Assembly (NCBI GenBank): GCA_900465665.1
Contig: UBJO01000058.1
Location: forward strand, 1-62,344
From: Hyphomicrobiales bacterium
Lineage (GTDB): Bacteria > Pseudomonadota > Alphaproteobacteria > Rhizobiales > Rhizobiaceae
Length of the DNA stretch: 62,344 bases
Direction: 5' to 3'
Positions 33,145 to 41,324 of the stretch are shown here, one piece after another (the first letter of the stretch is position 1; the number at the start of each line of letters is the position of its first letter). The translations under genes and the position numbers were made by a program. Under the pieces are notes generated by a model that ran no database searches, was not told the DNA's origin, and saw only the letters and a list, made by a program, of their open reading frames with translations.

Positions 33145-34056
33145 ATGAATGACATGAATCAGACTACCCAGATTTCCATATCCGCATCGCGTGCACTCGC
33201 CGGCGCAAGCTGGATGGTGCTTGCCGGCATCGCCTTTGCCGTTCTCAACGTCGTCACCCAATGGCTGACGATGACCTTGGCCTTTCCGTCGGCCTCGGTC
33301 GCCTTCTGGCAATACGCTTTCGCGCTCGTCTTCTCGCTACCCTTCCTGTGGAAGACTGGCCTTGGCGCGATGCGCACTCAATACGCTTGGCGCCACATCG
33401 TTCGCGTCGTGCTGGCAGCCCTCGGCGTCCAGACCTGGGTTGCGGGTCTCGCGAGCGTGCCGATCTGGCAGGCGATCGCGCTGGTCATGACCTCGCCCTT
33501 CTTCATCATCCTCGGCGCCCGCCTGTTCCTCGGTGAACGGGTAGGGCCAGTGCGCTGGGGCGCCACGGCCTGTGGCTTCGTCGGTGCAATGATCATCCTG
33601 CAGCCCTGGTCGGACGGTTTCAGCTGGGCGGCACTGTTGCCGATCCTGTCGGCACTGCTCTGGGGCGCCTCGTCGCTGATCACCAAGAGCCTGACGGGGA
33701 TCGAGAAGCCGGAGACGATCACTGTGTGGCTGCTCGTGCTCCTCACGCCCGTCAACGGTGGTCTCGCTTTTGCGGCCGGCTTCGCGATGCCAACAGGCAC
33801 GGTATTGATGCTGCTCGTCGCGGCCGGCCTTCTGACGGCGATCGCCCAGTATCTTCTGACGCTCGCCTACAGTGCCGCCGATGCCGCCTATGTTCAGCCC
33901 TTTGACGATCTGAAGCTGCCGCTCAACGTTCTCGCTGGTTGGCTGGTCTTCGGCTATGCGCCAGCCGGCTATTTGTGGCTCGGCGCCGCCCTGATCCTCT
34001 GCGCCTCGCTGTTCCTCATGCACCACGAGATGAAGCGCGAGCGCGGAACCGCATAA
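33145..34056 (+). CDS. ribN: Riboflavin transporter RibN-like (EamA/DMT family)
   Basis: 303 residues with ten predicted helices in two EamA repeats (first VLAGIAFAVLNVVTQWLTMTLAFPSASVAFWQYAFALVFSLPFLW, second ILSALLWGASSLITKSLTGIEKPETITVWLLVLLTPVNGGLAF). Family alone gives no substrate, but the upstream FMN riboswitch ties it to flavin supply. RibN, described in Rhizobium leguminosarum as a riboflavin importer of this superfamily, matches in size, family and control. The name is by context. The ribosome site is weak; an in-frame ATG at 33154 is an alternative start. Confidence 0.8.
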   Translation: MNDMNQTTQISISASRALAGASWMVLAGIAFAVLNVVTQWLTMTLAFPSASVAFWQYAFALVFSLPFLWKTGLGAMRTQYAWRHIVRVVLAALGVQTWVAGLASVPIWQAIALVMTSPFFIILGARLFLGERVGPVRWGATACGFVGAMIILQPWSDGFSWAALLPILSALLWGASSLITKSLTGIEKPETITVWLLVLLTPVNGGLAFAAGFAMPTGTVLMLLVAAGLLTAIAQYLLTLAYSAADAAYVQPFDDLKLPLNVLAGWLVFGYAPAGYLWLGAALILCASLFLMHHEMKRERGTA

Positions 34057-34185
34057 GCGCTGCTCCGGGCGCTCACGAGATTGTCATGTGGATGGTCCCG
34101 AGCGCCCGGCATATGTCACATCGCTGTAATGCAAACCCCATAGGCGGAGGGCGTTTCTTCGCAATGCCAATTGGGGGTATCTCTT

Positions 34186-34788
34186 ATGAAGACCATTATT
34201 TCCGCGGCCGCTGCCGTTCTCTTCACGGCCGGCGTCGCTGCCGCTTCCGACTATGTTTCCTACCTCGACTATCCGCAGCCGAAGGACGACAGCAAGGAAT
34301 TCTTCACGGCGATCGAGATTCCGCAGGGAAGCTTCACCAAGTACGAAATCGACGCCAAGACCGGCCACATCGTCGTGGACCGCTTCCAGTCGATGCCGGT
34401 CATCTACCCGGCCAACTACGGCTCGATCACCAGCTCGCTCGGCGGTGATGGCGATCCGCTCGACGCGCTCGTCTACACCCGCGAGCCGGTCGTTCCGGGC
34501 GCCATCATCAAGGTTCGTGCCATCGGCCTCCTGAAGATGATCGACGGCGGTGAGCAGGACGACAAGGTCGTCGCCGTTCCGGCCAGCGACATCGATCCGA
34601 GCTACGACAAGATCAAGGAAATCTCTGATCTTCCGGAGATCGAGCAGGAGCGCCTGCAGGCCTTCTTCCGCGTATACAAGCAGCTGCCGGCCAAGCGCAA
34701 GGTTGTCGAGCTGAACGGCTTCGAGAACGCCGAGAAGGCGCAGGGCGAAGTTGCCGCCGCCATCAAGGCTTACGCTGAAAAGAAGTAA
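34186..34788 (+). CDS. Family I inorganic pyrophosphatase with export signal
   Basis: 200 residues from the ATG at 34186. Residues 1-20 (MKTIISAAAAVLFTAGVAAA) are a classical signal peptide (cleavage near AAA/S). The mature part is a soluble family I pyrophosphatase: TKYEID, DRFQSMPVIYPANYGSITSSLGGDGDPLDALV (metal-binding aspartates DGDPLD), KMIDGGEQDDKVVAVP and FFRVYKQL. All usual active-site residues appear present, so it should hydrolyse pyrophosphate, but in the periplasm. Cytosolic Ppa is presumably a separate gene. A TTG start at 34171 is less likely. Confidence 0.85.
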   Translation: MKTIISAAAAVLFTAGVAAASDYVSYLDYPQPKDDSKEFFTAIEIPQGSFTKYEIDAKTGHIVVDRFQSMPVIYPANYGSITSSLGGDGDPLDALVYTREPVVPGAIIKVRAIGLLKMIDGGEQDDKVVAVPASDIDPSYDKIKEISDLPEIEQERLQAFFRVYKQLPAKRKVVELNGFENAEKAQGEVAAAIKAYAEKK

Positions 34789-34810
34789 ACCGGGCAAAGC
34801 CCAGATAAGG

Positions 34811-34846
34811 AAATGGCCGGGTCGATGCCCGGCCATTTCTGTTTGG
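34811..34846 (+). terminator. Terminator after the pyrophosphatase gene
   Basis: AAATGGCCGGG, loop TCGATG, CCCGGCCATTT (34811-34838) then CTGTTTGG: a perfect 11-bp stem; it may serve both this gene and the convergent aldo/keto reductase gene. Confidence 0.85.
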
Positions 34847-34863
34847 TGAAATAGCTACAGCTG

Positions 34864-35850
34864 TTACCAGCGCTGGTGCACATGCGGCGCGATCAGCCGG
34901 TCGTAGATCTCGTGGCTCGCGGCCATCACCTCATGCGTCAGCGGCGCCAGGCTGGCGGCCGCAGCATTGGCCTTCGCCTGTTCGGCATTGCGGGCGCCGG
35001 GAATGACCACCGTGACCGCATCGCTCATCAGGATCCAGCGCAGCGCGAACGCCGCCATCGTGGCGCACTCGGGAACCAGCTTGCGAACCTCTTCCACCGC
35101 CTGCAGGCCGACTTCGAACGGAACGCCCGCGAAGGTCTCGCCGACATCGAACGCTTCGCCATGGCGATTGAAGTTGCGATGGTCGTCGCTGGCGAATGTC
35201 GTCTCACGGCTGATCTTGCCGGAGAGCAGGCCGCTTGCCAGCGGCACGCGGGCGATAACGGCAATGTTCTTCTGCCGCGCCTCCTGGAAGAACAGATGGC
35301 TCGGGCGCTGGCGGAAGACATTATAGATGATCTGGATGCTGACCACGCCGGGGAACTCGATCGCCTTCAGCGCTTCCTCGACCTTCTCGACGCTGACGCC
35401 ATAGCCGCGAATCTTGCCTGCCTTCTGCAGCTCGTTCAGCCCCTCGAACACCTCCGGCCGGTAAAGCACCTCCGTCGGCGGGCAGTGCAGCTGCACGAGG
35501 TCGAGGCTGTCGACCTTGAGGTTCTTCAGGCTGCGGTCGATAAAGCCCTCGAGATTGGCCTTGGTGTAGCCGTCGGCCACATGCGGATTCAACCGCCGAC
35601 CTGCCTTGGTGGCGACCATCGGGCGCTCGCCGCCACGGCTCTCAAGCACATCGGCGATGATCTTCTCCGAACGGCCGTCGCCATAGACGTCGGCGGTGTC
35701 GATGAAGGTGATCCCGGCATCGAGCGCCGCATTGAGCGCGTCGCGTCCATCAGCTTCGCTGACATCGCCCCAGGCGCCGCCGATCTGCCATGCGCCAAAA
35801 CCGATATTGCTCACCGTATGGGGCAGGTGGCCGAAAGAATGCTGCTTCAT
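34864..35850 (-). CDS. Aldo/keto reductase
   Basis: 328 residues from the ATG at 35850 (MKQHSFGHLPHT), chosen for the AGGAGGA site eight bases upstream rather than an upstream open frame to 35913. AKR fold: GFGAWQIGGAWGDVS, catalytic FIDTADVYGDGRSEKII (D, Y), VATKAG (K), LVQLHCPP (H), and the C-terminal VIPGARNAEQAKANAAAASLAPL cofactor loop. NADPH-dependent carbonyl reductase or glycoside-type dehydrogenase; substrate unknown. Stand-alone gene. Confidence 0.9.
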   Translation of the reverse strand: MKQHSFGHLPHTVSNIGFGAWQIGGAWGDVSEADGRDALNAALDAGITFIDTADVYGDGRSEKIIADVLESRGGERPMVATKAGRRLNPHVADGYTKANLEGFIDRSLKNLKVDSLDLVQLHCPPTEVLYRPEVFEGLNELQKAGKIRGYGVSVEKVEEALKAIEFPGVVSIQIIYNVFRQRPSHLFFQEARQKNIAVIARVPLASGLLSGKISRETTFASDDHRNFNRHGEAFDVGETFAGVPFEVGLQAVEEVRKLVPECATMAAFALRWILMSDAVTVVIPGARNAEQAKANAAAASLAPLTHEVMAASHEIYDRLIAPHVHQRW

Positions 35851-35979
35851 TGGAATGATCCTCCTCGTTTCGCTGATGGCAGTATCAGTCCGCACAAAGG
35901 CCGACAAGCGCATGAGAGGGAGGAGATAGGGCAGCGCGGCGCGTCCGCCTCTGCCAGTTTTCCGTAAAGCCTCCGCGAC

Positions 35980-36585
35980 TCAGAGCCGCTTCAGGCAGAA
36001 GGAGAAGTGCGCGTGTGATTCGACGGTGAGGAATTCGAACTGCCAGCCATAATCCTTGCAGAACTTGGTGACGGCCTCGACCACGCCATAAACGATCGGC
36101 TTCACCGTATTGCCGGTGCAGAAGTCGTGACCGGCGATGCGGCCGGTCCGCTTGACCTTGCGGTCGCAGAGCAAAAGCTCCTGCCAGGTGAGTTCGAACG
36201 AGTGATCCGTGTCGATATAGGCCCAATCGAGGAAATCGTCCTCGAATTCGGCGAGCTTCTCCAGCGAGGTGCCCTGCATCAGGTGCAGTTGCCCGCTTTC
36301 GATCTGCTTGCCGAACTGCGTGTGGATCTGGTCGAGGCCGGAGCTGTAGCGGTCCATGCTCCAGGGATCGATGAGATAAAGCTGAGCCGGGCGATTCTTT
36401 TCGAGAATCTCCGCCGTATACTCTCCAAACGCCGCGCCGATCTCGACACCCACGCCGCCATTGGGGATTCGATAGAGCAATTCGCCGCGATCGGGCAGCA
36501 GGCGCGCGTTTTCCATGTGGTGGGCGCTGAGCTGCGTGCGCGGCATGGCTGCCCGCTGTGCCTGGCGATCTTCGCGTGTTTTCAT
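35980..36585 (-). CDS. Class I SAM-dependent methyltransferase
   Basis: 201 residues; start at 36585 with GGAGATAG upstream. Motif I VGVEIGAAFGEYTAEIL (about residues 45-61), motif II-like LYLIDPWSMD (acidic end binding SAM ribose), and DFLDWAYIDTDHSFELTWQELLLCDRKVKRTGRIAGHDF with a Methyltransf_24-type HDF motif. The family modifies varied small molecules and sugars; the target is unknown. Gene order gives no hint: AKR downstream, tRNA-Val upstream. Confidence 0.8.
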   Translation of the reverse strand: MKTREDRQAQRAAMPRTQLSAHHMENARLLPDRGELLYRIPNGGVGVEIGAAFGEYTAEILEKNRPAQLYLIDPWSMDRYSSGLDQIHTQFGKQIESGQLHLMQGTSLEKLAEFEDDFLDWAYIDTDHSFELTWQELLLCDRKVKRTGRIAGHDFCTGNTVKPIVYGVVEAVTKFCKDYGWQFEFLTVESHAHFSFCLKRL

Positions 36586-36715
36586 GATTCTATCTCCGCC
36601 TGAAGCACATGAGGTGCCGTTCGATTTGGCCGGAACCTAATCGCCGAAAACGGGATTAGCAACCGCGGCAAAATCAAAGCTTCGGGTCGATCAATCACAT
36701 AAAGGGGAGAGAAAA

Positions 36716-36791
36716 TGGTGGGCGATGAGAGACTCGAACTCCCGACATCCTCGGTGTAAACGAGGCGCTCTACCAACTGAGCTAATCGCCC
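36716..36791 (-). tRNA. tRNA-Val (anticodon TAC)
   Basis: The minus strand folds as a complete 76-nt tRNA including encoded CCA: acceptor GGGCGAT / ATCGCCC, D arm GCTC AGTTGGTA GAGC, anticodon stem CCTCG / CGAGG with loop TTTACAC (anticodon TAC), and a T arm with GTTCGAGTC. Reads GUA valine codons. Confidence 0.97.
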
Positions 36792-36829
36792 TCCGCGGTG
36801 CGGATCATGTCCGCCGCGTCGATGGCCGT

Positions 36830-36858
36830 GATCTATGCGGATCGCGGACAAACCGCAA
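36830..36858 (-). promoter_or_regulatory. Promoter of tRNA-Val
   Basis: Minus strand TTGCGG (36853-36858), 17-base spacer, TAGATC (36830-36835), about 40 bases ahead of the mature tRNA 5' end. Confidence 0.6.
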
Positions 36859-37108
36859 GAGCGTTTGTGAAGATTTTTTGATTTTTTTCGATCGGCATCC
36901 ACCAATGCCCCGGTTTCCCGGTAATTCCGTCTGTGGAAAAGAAAAATCGACGAGGGGAGGCCAAGGGGCGCGCAGTGATCGGACCATCAGCTGGCGGGTC
37001 TCTGGAGCGCCGGCGCTTGGAAGGCCCTTCTATAAGGGTGATTTTCGATCTGATTTCATTCACCCACAAACAAATCGCAGGCTGTCATCGTTTTGTCTCC
37101 AAACCTGC

Positions 37109-37137
37109 TTGACACTCAAATGCGAACCCCGTAGTTA
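37109..37137 (+). promoter_or_regulatory. Promoter of tRNA-Asp pair
   Basis: TTGACA (37109-37114), 17-base spacer, TAGTTA (37132-37137), about 67 bases ahead of the first tRNA-Asp. Confidence 0.6.
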
Positions 37138-37204
37138 GCCGCTCATCGAAGCGGCAAGCTGCTTTGACACGGACGCGAAAGCATCCGGATTGCTTGAAAT
37201 GAAT

Positions 37205-37281
37205 GCGGGTGTAGCTCAGTCGGTTAGAGTGCCGGCCTGTCACGCCGGAGGTCGCGGGTTCGAGCCCCGTCACTCGCGCCA
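37205..37281 (+). tRNA. tRNA-Asp (anticodon GTC), copy 1
   Basis: 77 nt with encoded CCA: acceptor GCGGGTG / CACTCGC (one G-U), D arm GCTCAGTCGGTTAGAGT, anticodon stem CCGGC / GCCGG with loop CTGTCAC (GTC), T arm with GTTCGAGCC. Confidence 0.97.
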
Positions 37282-37333
37282 TTTCATGTAAATGCTGAAA
37301 AGCATGGTCCGGAACGACGCAGTCTGAAAATGC

Positions 37334-37410
37334 GCGGGTGTAGCTCAGTCGGTTAGAGTGCCGGCCTGTCACGCCGGAGGTCGCGGGTTCGAGCCCCGTC
37401 ACTCGCGCCA
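37334..37410 (+). tRNA. tRNA-Asp (anticodon GTC), copy 2
   Basis: Identical to copy 1 over all 77 nt, 52 bases downstream. The spacer is not duplicated, so the match is confined to the mature tRNA. Probably one transcript. Confidence 0.97.
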
Positions 37411-38502
37411 TTCTCTTCCAGAATGTCTCCATAATATACATCACCTACAAGGTGCGCTTGCGCCCTTCTGTTCTTGAGGCGCATTTTATGCGCATCGCTG
37501 TTTTAGTCCTGCGCGTTTCGCTATGCCTTCGGCATGGGCCGTCGTCGCCAAGAGGGCAGGCGGCGGCGCGTGGCCTGCCAGGAGCCGCGACAGTCGCGCT
37601 CAGACGCCTCTTCGGTGCCTCTCGATACTCAATCGACCTGCCGCGTCCTCGGTTGCCGATAAAGCCACCTGTCGCTGCCGTGCTTGAGTTGCTTTGTCCT
37701 TATAATGAACTGTCGGAATGGGCCTCTCCAGCGAGGTTATTTCGCGCAACTTATGGATTTAAGTAGCGTGCGCGCATGTCCGGAATCGCGGGTCTTGAGA
37801 GTGCGTCTGATGAGGCCGCCGCGCACCCGCCCGATCACCCCGCACGGCCCGTTCCGGGACTCGGGCATGCGCAATATCCACTGGCCGAAATGCCCTTTAT
37901 TTAGCCATCTGGCCTGCGACATAGCGACCCGATTGGCGCAGTTTTTCAGTCGAATCGGAGCAGATACTCCGCATTGCCGACAATTCACCGACATTAGATG
38001 AGGAAACGCACACTTGGCCGCCGCAAAATCACCGATTTTGCCCGTCCGCTCCATGCTGCGGCCCGGTGCGTCGCACACGTTGTCCGACCGTTGCTCGAAA
38101 ATGAGTATTGTATATCAAATACATAGACATGAGCCGGTTCGAGGTTGTCTGCGCGGGCGAATGTGGCGCGCACAGCGGATATGCCTTACTTCTCAAGCGC
38201 TTCGGCAGCCTGAGTTTGCGGCTTGGTCCCATCAAATCCTGCACTTTCCACTCATGAAAGCCCGTCAGTCATGCAATAAATGCTGGGCTGGCATGCAAGA
38301 TCGCGGGCTGTGCGTTGATTTGTCGCAAAAACAATGTGCGTGGCTAATAATGTCGCACGTGTGCAATTGGAATTGACACGCTAAAACTCTTGCGCATTGG
38401 CTGTGGCTGCGCTAACCACGGCTTGTTGCAACGCACGTTCGCTTGCCGGGCAAATGCTCAGGCCGCGCCTCCCGGCGCAGGCGGCAAGCAGGGATGAACC
38501 TG
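37411..38502. other. 1.1-kb region with no convincing gene, upstream of nuoA
   Basis: Several short open frames cross it (for example 37452-37766 plus and 37737-38078 minus), but none shows a ribosome site with recognisable protein features. Structures seen: hairpin GCGCAT-TTT-ATGCGC (37479-37493), which could end the tRNA transcript; GGCAGGC (37555-37561) / GCCTGCC (37573-37579); a perfect hairpin GCAAAATC-ACC-GATTTTGC (38023-38041); and a dyad GTATT (38105-38109) / AATAC (38118-38122) in an AT-rich patch. The stretch 37500-37680 is GC-rich and has the look of a dispersed repeat. The nuo promoter region lies at the right end. Confidence 0.5.
38373..38401 (+). promoter_or_regulatory. Candidate promoter of the nuo operon
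   Basis: TTGACA (38373-38378), 17-base spacer, ATTGGC (38396-38401). The -35 is consensus, the -10 poor, so the assignment is tentative. About 100 bases before nuoA. Confidence 0.35.
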
Positions 38503-38868
38503 ATGACTGGACTTCTCAGTTCCTATATTCCGATCGCCATTTTCATTGCCATCGCCCTTGTAATCGGCTTGTCGCTGCTCATTGCGCCGTTCGCCGTTGC
38601 CTACAAGGCGCCTGATGCTGAAAAGCTTTCGGCTTTCGAATGCGGCTTCAACGCGTTCGACGACGCCCGCATGAAATTCGATATCCGCTTCTATCTGGTG
38701 TCGATTCTCTTCATCATCTTCGACCTCGAAGTCGCCTTTCTGTTCCCGTGGGCCGTTTCTTTCGGCGCGATCGGCTGGTTCGGCTTCTGGTCCATGATGG
38801 TCTTCCTTCTCGTGCTGACCATCGGCTTTATTTATGAGTGGAAAAAGGGAGCCCTGGAATGGGAGTAG
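38503..38868 (+). CDS. nuoA: NADH-quinone oxidoreductase subunit A
   Basis: 121 residues from the ATG at 38503 (MTGLLSSYIPIAIFIAIALVIG); an ATG at 38494 is too close to the AGGG site. Three membrane helices; KLSAFECGFNAFDDARMKFDIRFYLVSILFIIFDLEVAFLFPWA is the NuoA/ND3 hallmark with the conserved cysteine loop at the quinone channel. First gene of the complex I operon. Its last ten bases overlap nuoB. Confidence 0.97.
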   Translation: MTGLLSSYIPIAIFIAIALVIGLSLLIAPFAVAYKAPDAEKLSAFECGFNAFDDARMKFDIRFYLVSILFIIFDLEVAFLFPWAVSFGAIGWFGFWSMMVFLLVLTIGFIYEWKKGALEWE

Positions 38869-39443
38869 CCCCAAGCGACAAGGCGCTCGTCGCGCCGCAT
38901 CCGAAAAGCATCATCGACCCGGCAACGGGCAAGCCTGTTGGCAGCGACAGTGCGTTCTTCGGCGAGATCAATGACGAGCTGGCCGACAAGGGCTTTCTGG
39001 TCACGTCCACTCGCGATCTGATCACCTGGGCGCGCACCGGCTCGCTGATGTGGATGCAGTTCGGCCTCGCCTGCTGCGCCGTCGAAGGCCTGATGCAGGT
39101 TTCCGGTCCGCGTTACGACATGGAGCGCTTCGGTGTTGCTCCGCGCGCTTCGCCGCGCCAGTCTGATGTCATGATCGTCGCTGGTACGCTGACCAACAAG
39201 ATGGCGCCGGCGCTCCGCAAGGTCTATGACCAGATGCCGGAGCCGCGTTACGTCATCTCGATGGGCTCCTGCGCAAACGGCGGTGGCTACTATCACTATT
39301 CCTACTCGGTCGTGCGTGGCTGCGATCGTGTCGTTCCTGTCGATATCTACGTGCCGGGCTGTCCCCCCACGGCAGAAGCGCTGCTCTACGGGGTCTTGCT
39401 TCTGCAGAAGAAGATACGGCGCACCGGAACGATTGAGCGCTAA
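38859..39443 (+). CDS. nuoB: NADH-quinone oxidoreductase subunit B
   Basis: 194 residues from the ATG at 38859 (inside the nuoA 3' end). Holds cluster N2: cysteines in FGLACCAVE, GSCANGGG and YVPGCPPTAEALLYG. RYDMERFGVAPRASPRQSDVMIVAGTLTNKMAP lines the quinone site. Peripheral-arm subunit in contact with NuoD. Overlap with nuoA implies translational coupling. Confidence 0.98.
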   Translation: MGVAPSDKALVAPHPKSIIDPATGKPVGSDSAFFGEINDELADKGFLVTSTRDLITWARTGSLMWMQFGLACCAVEGLMQVSGPRYDMERFGVAPRASPRQSDVMIVAGTLTNKMAPALRKVYDQMPEPRYVISMGSCANGGGYYHYSYSVVRGCDRVVPVDIYVPGCPPTAEALLYGVLLLQKKIRRTGTIER

Positions 39444-39458
39444 GGGCGGAGGACTGTC

Positions 39459-40061
39459 ATGAGTGAAGCCTTGAGCGAACTGTCGTCGTATCTCCGCGAG
39501 ATGCGCGGCGATCTGATTGCCGATGCGTCCATCAGCTATGGCGAATTGAACGTAACCACGACGCCGGAAACGATTGTCGCGCTGCTGACGTTCCTGCGCG
39601 ACGATCCGCGTTGCGGCTTCGTCAGCATGATCGACATTTGTGGCGTCGACTGGCCGCAGCGCGAAAAGCGTTTCGATGTCGTCTATCATCTCCTGTCGCC
39701 GAAGCAGAACCTGCGCATCCGCGTCAAGCTCGCCGTTGCCGATGGCGTATCGGTTCCGTCGGCGACGTCGGTCTACATGGGCGCCGAGTGGTTCGAGCGT
39801 GAAGCCTGGGACATGTACGGCATTCCGTTCTCCGGCCATGCCGACCTGCGCCGTCTGCTGACGGACTACGGCTTCGAAGGCCATCCGCTGCGCAAGGACT
39901 TCCCGACGACAGGTTATGTCGAGGTACGTTATGACGATGCCGCCAAGCGCGTTGTCTACGAACCCGTCGAACTGAAGCAGGAATTCCGCAATTTCGATTT
40001 CACGTCCCCGTGGGAAGGCACCGATTACGTACTTCCGGGAGACGAGAAGGCTGCGAATTGA
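39459..40061 (+). CDS. nuoC: NADH-quinone oxidoreductase subunit C
   Basis: 200 residues, separate from NuoD (not fused as in E. coli). The signature EREAWDMYGIPFSGHADLRRLLTDYGFEGHPLRKDFPTTGYVEVRYD is the 30-kDa subunit pattern. GGAGGACTGTC precedes the ATG. A peripheral-arm structural subunit beside NuoD. Confidence 0.97.
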   Translation: MSEALSELSSYLREMRGDLIADASISYGELNVTTTPETIVALLTFLRDDPRCGFVSMIDICGVDWPQREKRFDVVYHLLSPKQNLRIRVKLAVADGVSVPSATSVYMGAEWFEREAWDMYGIPFSGHADLRRLLTDYGFEGHPLRKDFPTTGYVEVRYDDAAKRVVYEPVELKQEFRNFDFTSPWEGTDYVLPGDEKAAN

Positions 40062-40133
40062 GATGAGGCTCGACTGTCTTGAAGCCTCTCCGTTCGCCGT
40101 CTCATGCCAATTGCCAGCGCGGAGCGCGTCGCT

Positions 40134-41324
40134 ATGACTGAACATAACGTTCGCAACTTTACGATCAACTTCGGACCGGAACACCCGTCCGCGCACGGCG
40201 TTCTGCGTCTGGTGCTTGAACTCGATGGCGAAATCATCGAACGCGTCGATCCGCATATCGGCCTCCTGCACCGCGGCACCGAAAAGCTGATCGAATCGAA
40301 GACCTATCTTCAGGCCGTTCCTTATTTCGATCGTCTCGACTACGTCGCGCCGATGAACCAGGAGCATGCTTTCGCGCTCGCCGTCGAAAAGATGCTGAAG
40401 CTGGAAATTCCGATTCGCGGTCAGCTGATTCGAGTTCTGTACTCCGAAATTGGCCGAATCTTGTCGCACATCATGAACGTAACGACACAGGCCATGGACG
40501 TTGGCGCGATGACGCCGCCGGTCTGGGGCTTCGAAGAGCGCGAAAAGCTGATGGTGTTTTACGAGCGCGCCTGCGGCGCCCGTATGCACTCGGCCTATTT
40601 CCGTCCGGGCGGTGTCCACCAGGACATCCCGCAGGAACTGGTCGAGGATATCGGCAAGTGGTGCGATCCGTTCCTCAAGGTTCTCGACGATATCGAAGGC
40701 CTTCTGACCGACAACCGCATCTTCAAGCAGCGTAACGTCGATATCGGCGTCGTCTCGCTGGAAGACGCATGGTCCTGGGGCTTCTCGGGCGTCATGGTTC
40801 GCGGTTCCGGCGCTGCCTGGGACCTGCGCCGCTCGCAGCCCTACGAGTGCTACAACGATCTCGAATTCGACATCGCCATCGGCAAGAACGGCGACTGCTA
40901 CGATCGCTATCTGATCCGCATGATCGAAATGCGCCAGTCCGTCCGCATCATGAAGCAGTGCGTCAACCGCCTGCTCGGCGATGCCAAGGTCGGCCCGGTC
41001 TCCTCGATCGACGGCAAGGTCGTTCCGCCGAAGCGTGGCGAGATGAAGCGTTCGATGGAAGCGCTGATCCACCACTTCAAGCTCTACACCGAAGGCTATC
41101 ACGTTCCGGCTGGCGAAGTGTACGCGGCCGTCGAAGCGCCGAAGGGCGAGTTCGGCGTCTACGTCGTCGCCGACGGCAGCAACAAGCCCTACCGTTGCAA
41201 GATCCGCGCCCCGGGCTATGCCCACCTGCAGGCGATGGACTTCCTCTGCAAGGGCCACATGCTTGCGGACGTGACCGCCGTTCTCGGTTCGCTCGACATC
41301 GTCTTCGGCGAGGTCGACCGCTAA
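40134..41324 (+). CDS. nuoD: NADH-quinone oxidoreductase subunit D
   Basis: 396 residues from the ATG at 40134 (MTEHNVRNFTINFGPEHPSAHGVLRL). HRGTEKLIESKTYLQAVPYFDRLDYVAPMNQEHAFALAVEK is the 49-kDa subunit signature; His in PSAHG and Tyr in QAVPYFDRLDY sit at the quinone head-group site in the family. The C-terminus LDIVFGEVDR is the normal end. The stop overlaps the next ATG (TAATG). Confidence 0.98.
   Translation: MTEHNVRNFTINFGPEHPSAHGVLRLVLELDGEIIERVDPHIGLLHRGTEKLIESKTYLQAVPYFDRLDYVAPMNQEHAFALAVEKMLKLEIPIRGQLIRVLYSEIGRILSHIMNVTTQAMDVGAMTPPVWGFEEREKLMVFYERACGARMHSAYFRPGGVHQDIPQELVEDIGKWCDPFLKVLDDIEGLLTDNRIFKQRNVDIGVVSLEDAWSWGFSGVMVRGSGAAWDLRRSQPYECYNDLEFDIAIGKNGDCYDRYLIRMIEMRQSVRIMKQCVNRLLGDAKVGPVSSIDGKVVPPKRGEMKRSMEALIHHFKLYTEGYHVPAGEVYAAVEAPKGEFGVYVVADGSNKPYRCKIRAPGYAHLQAMDFLCKGHMLADVTAVLGSLDIVFGEVDR

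Larger units (their letters stand above)
36792..37204. other. Intergenic region between divergent tRNA genes
   Basis: About 410 bases, no protein gene. It contains the promoters of tRNA-Val (minus) and tRNA-Asp (plus) listed separately. A second TTGACA lies at 37164-37169, 35 bases upstream of tRNA-Asp; the GGATTG at the -10 spacing is poor. A-rich and T-rich tracts lie around 36870-36900 and 36940-36950. Confidence 0.5.

Noticed and set aside
37205..37410. Duplicated tRNA-Asp as an integration site
   Set aside because: The repeat is confined to the two complete tRNA genes with a 52-base spacer and no integrase or element between them; simple gene duplication is sufficient.
37452..37766. 104-codon frame after the tRNA-Asp genes
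   Set aside because: It spans a GC-rich segment with internal inverted repeats. The Arg/Pro/Ala-rich product of this kind looks like a translated repeat, not a protein.
38832..41258. Very long minus-strand open frame (about 800 codons) opposite nuoB-nuoD
   Set aside because: A by-product of high third-position GC in real genes. The translation is Arg/Asp/Val-rich with no family motif, and the plus strand carries three unmistakable nuo genes.
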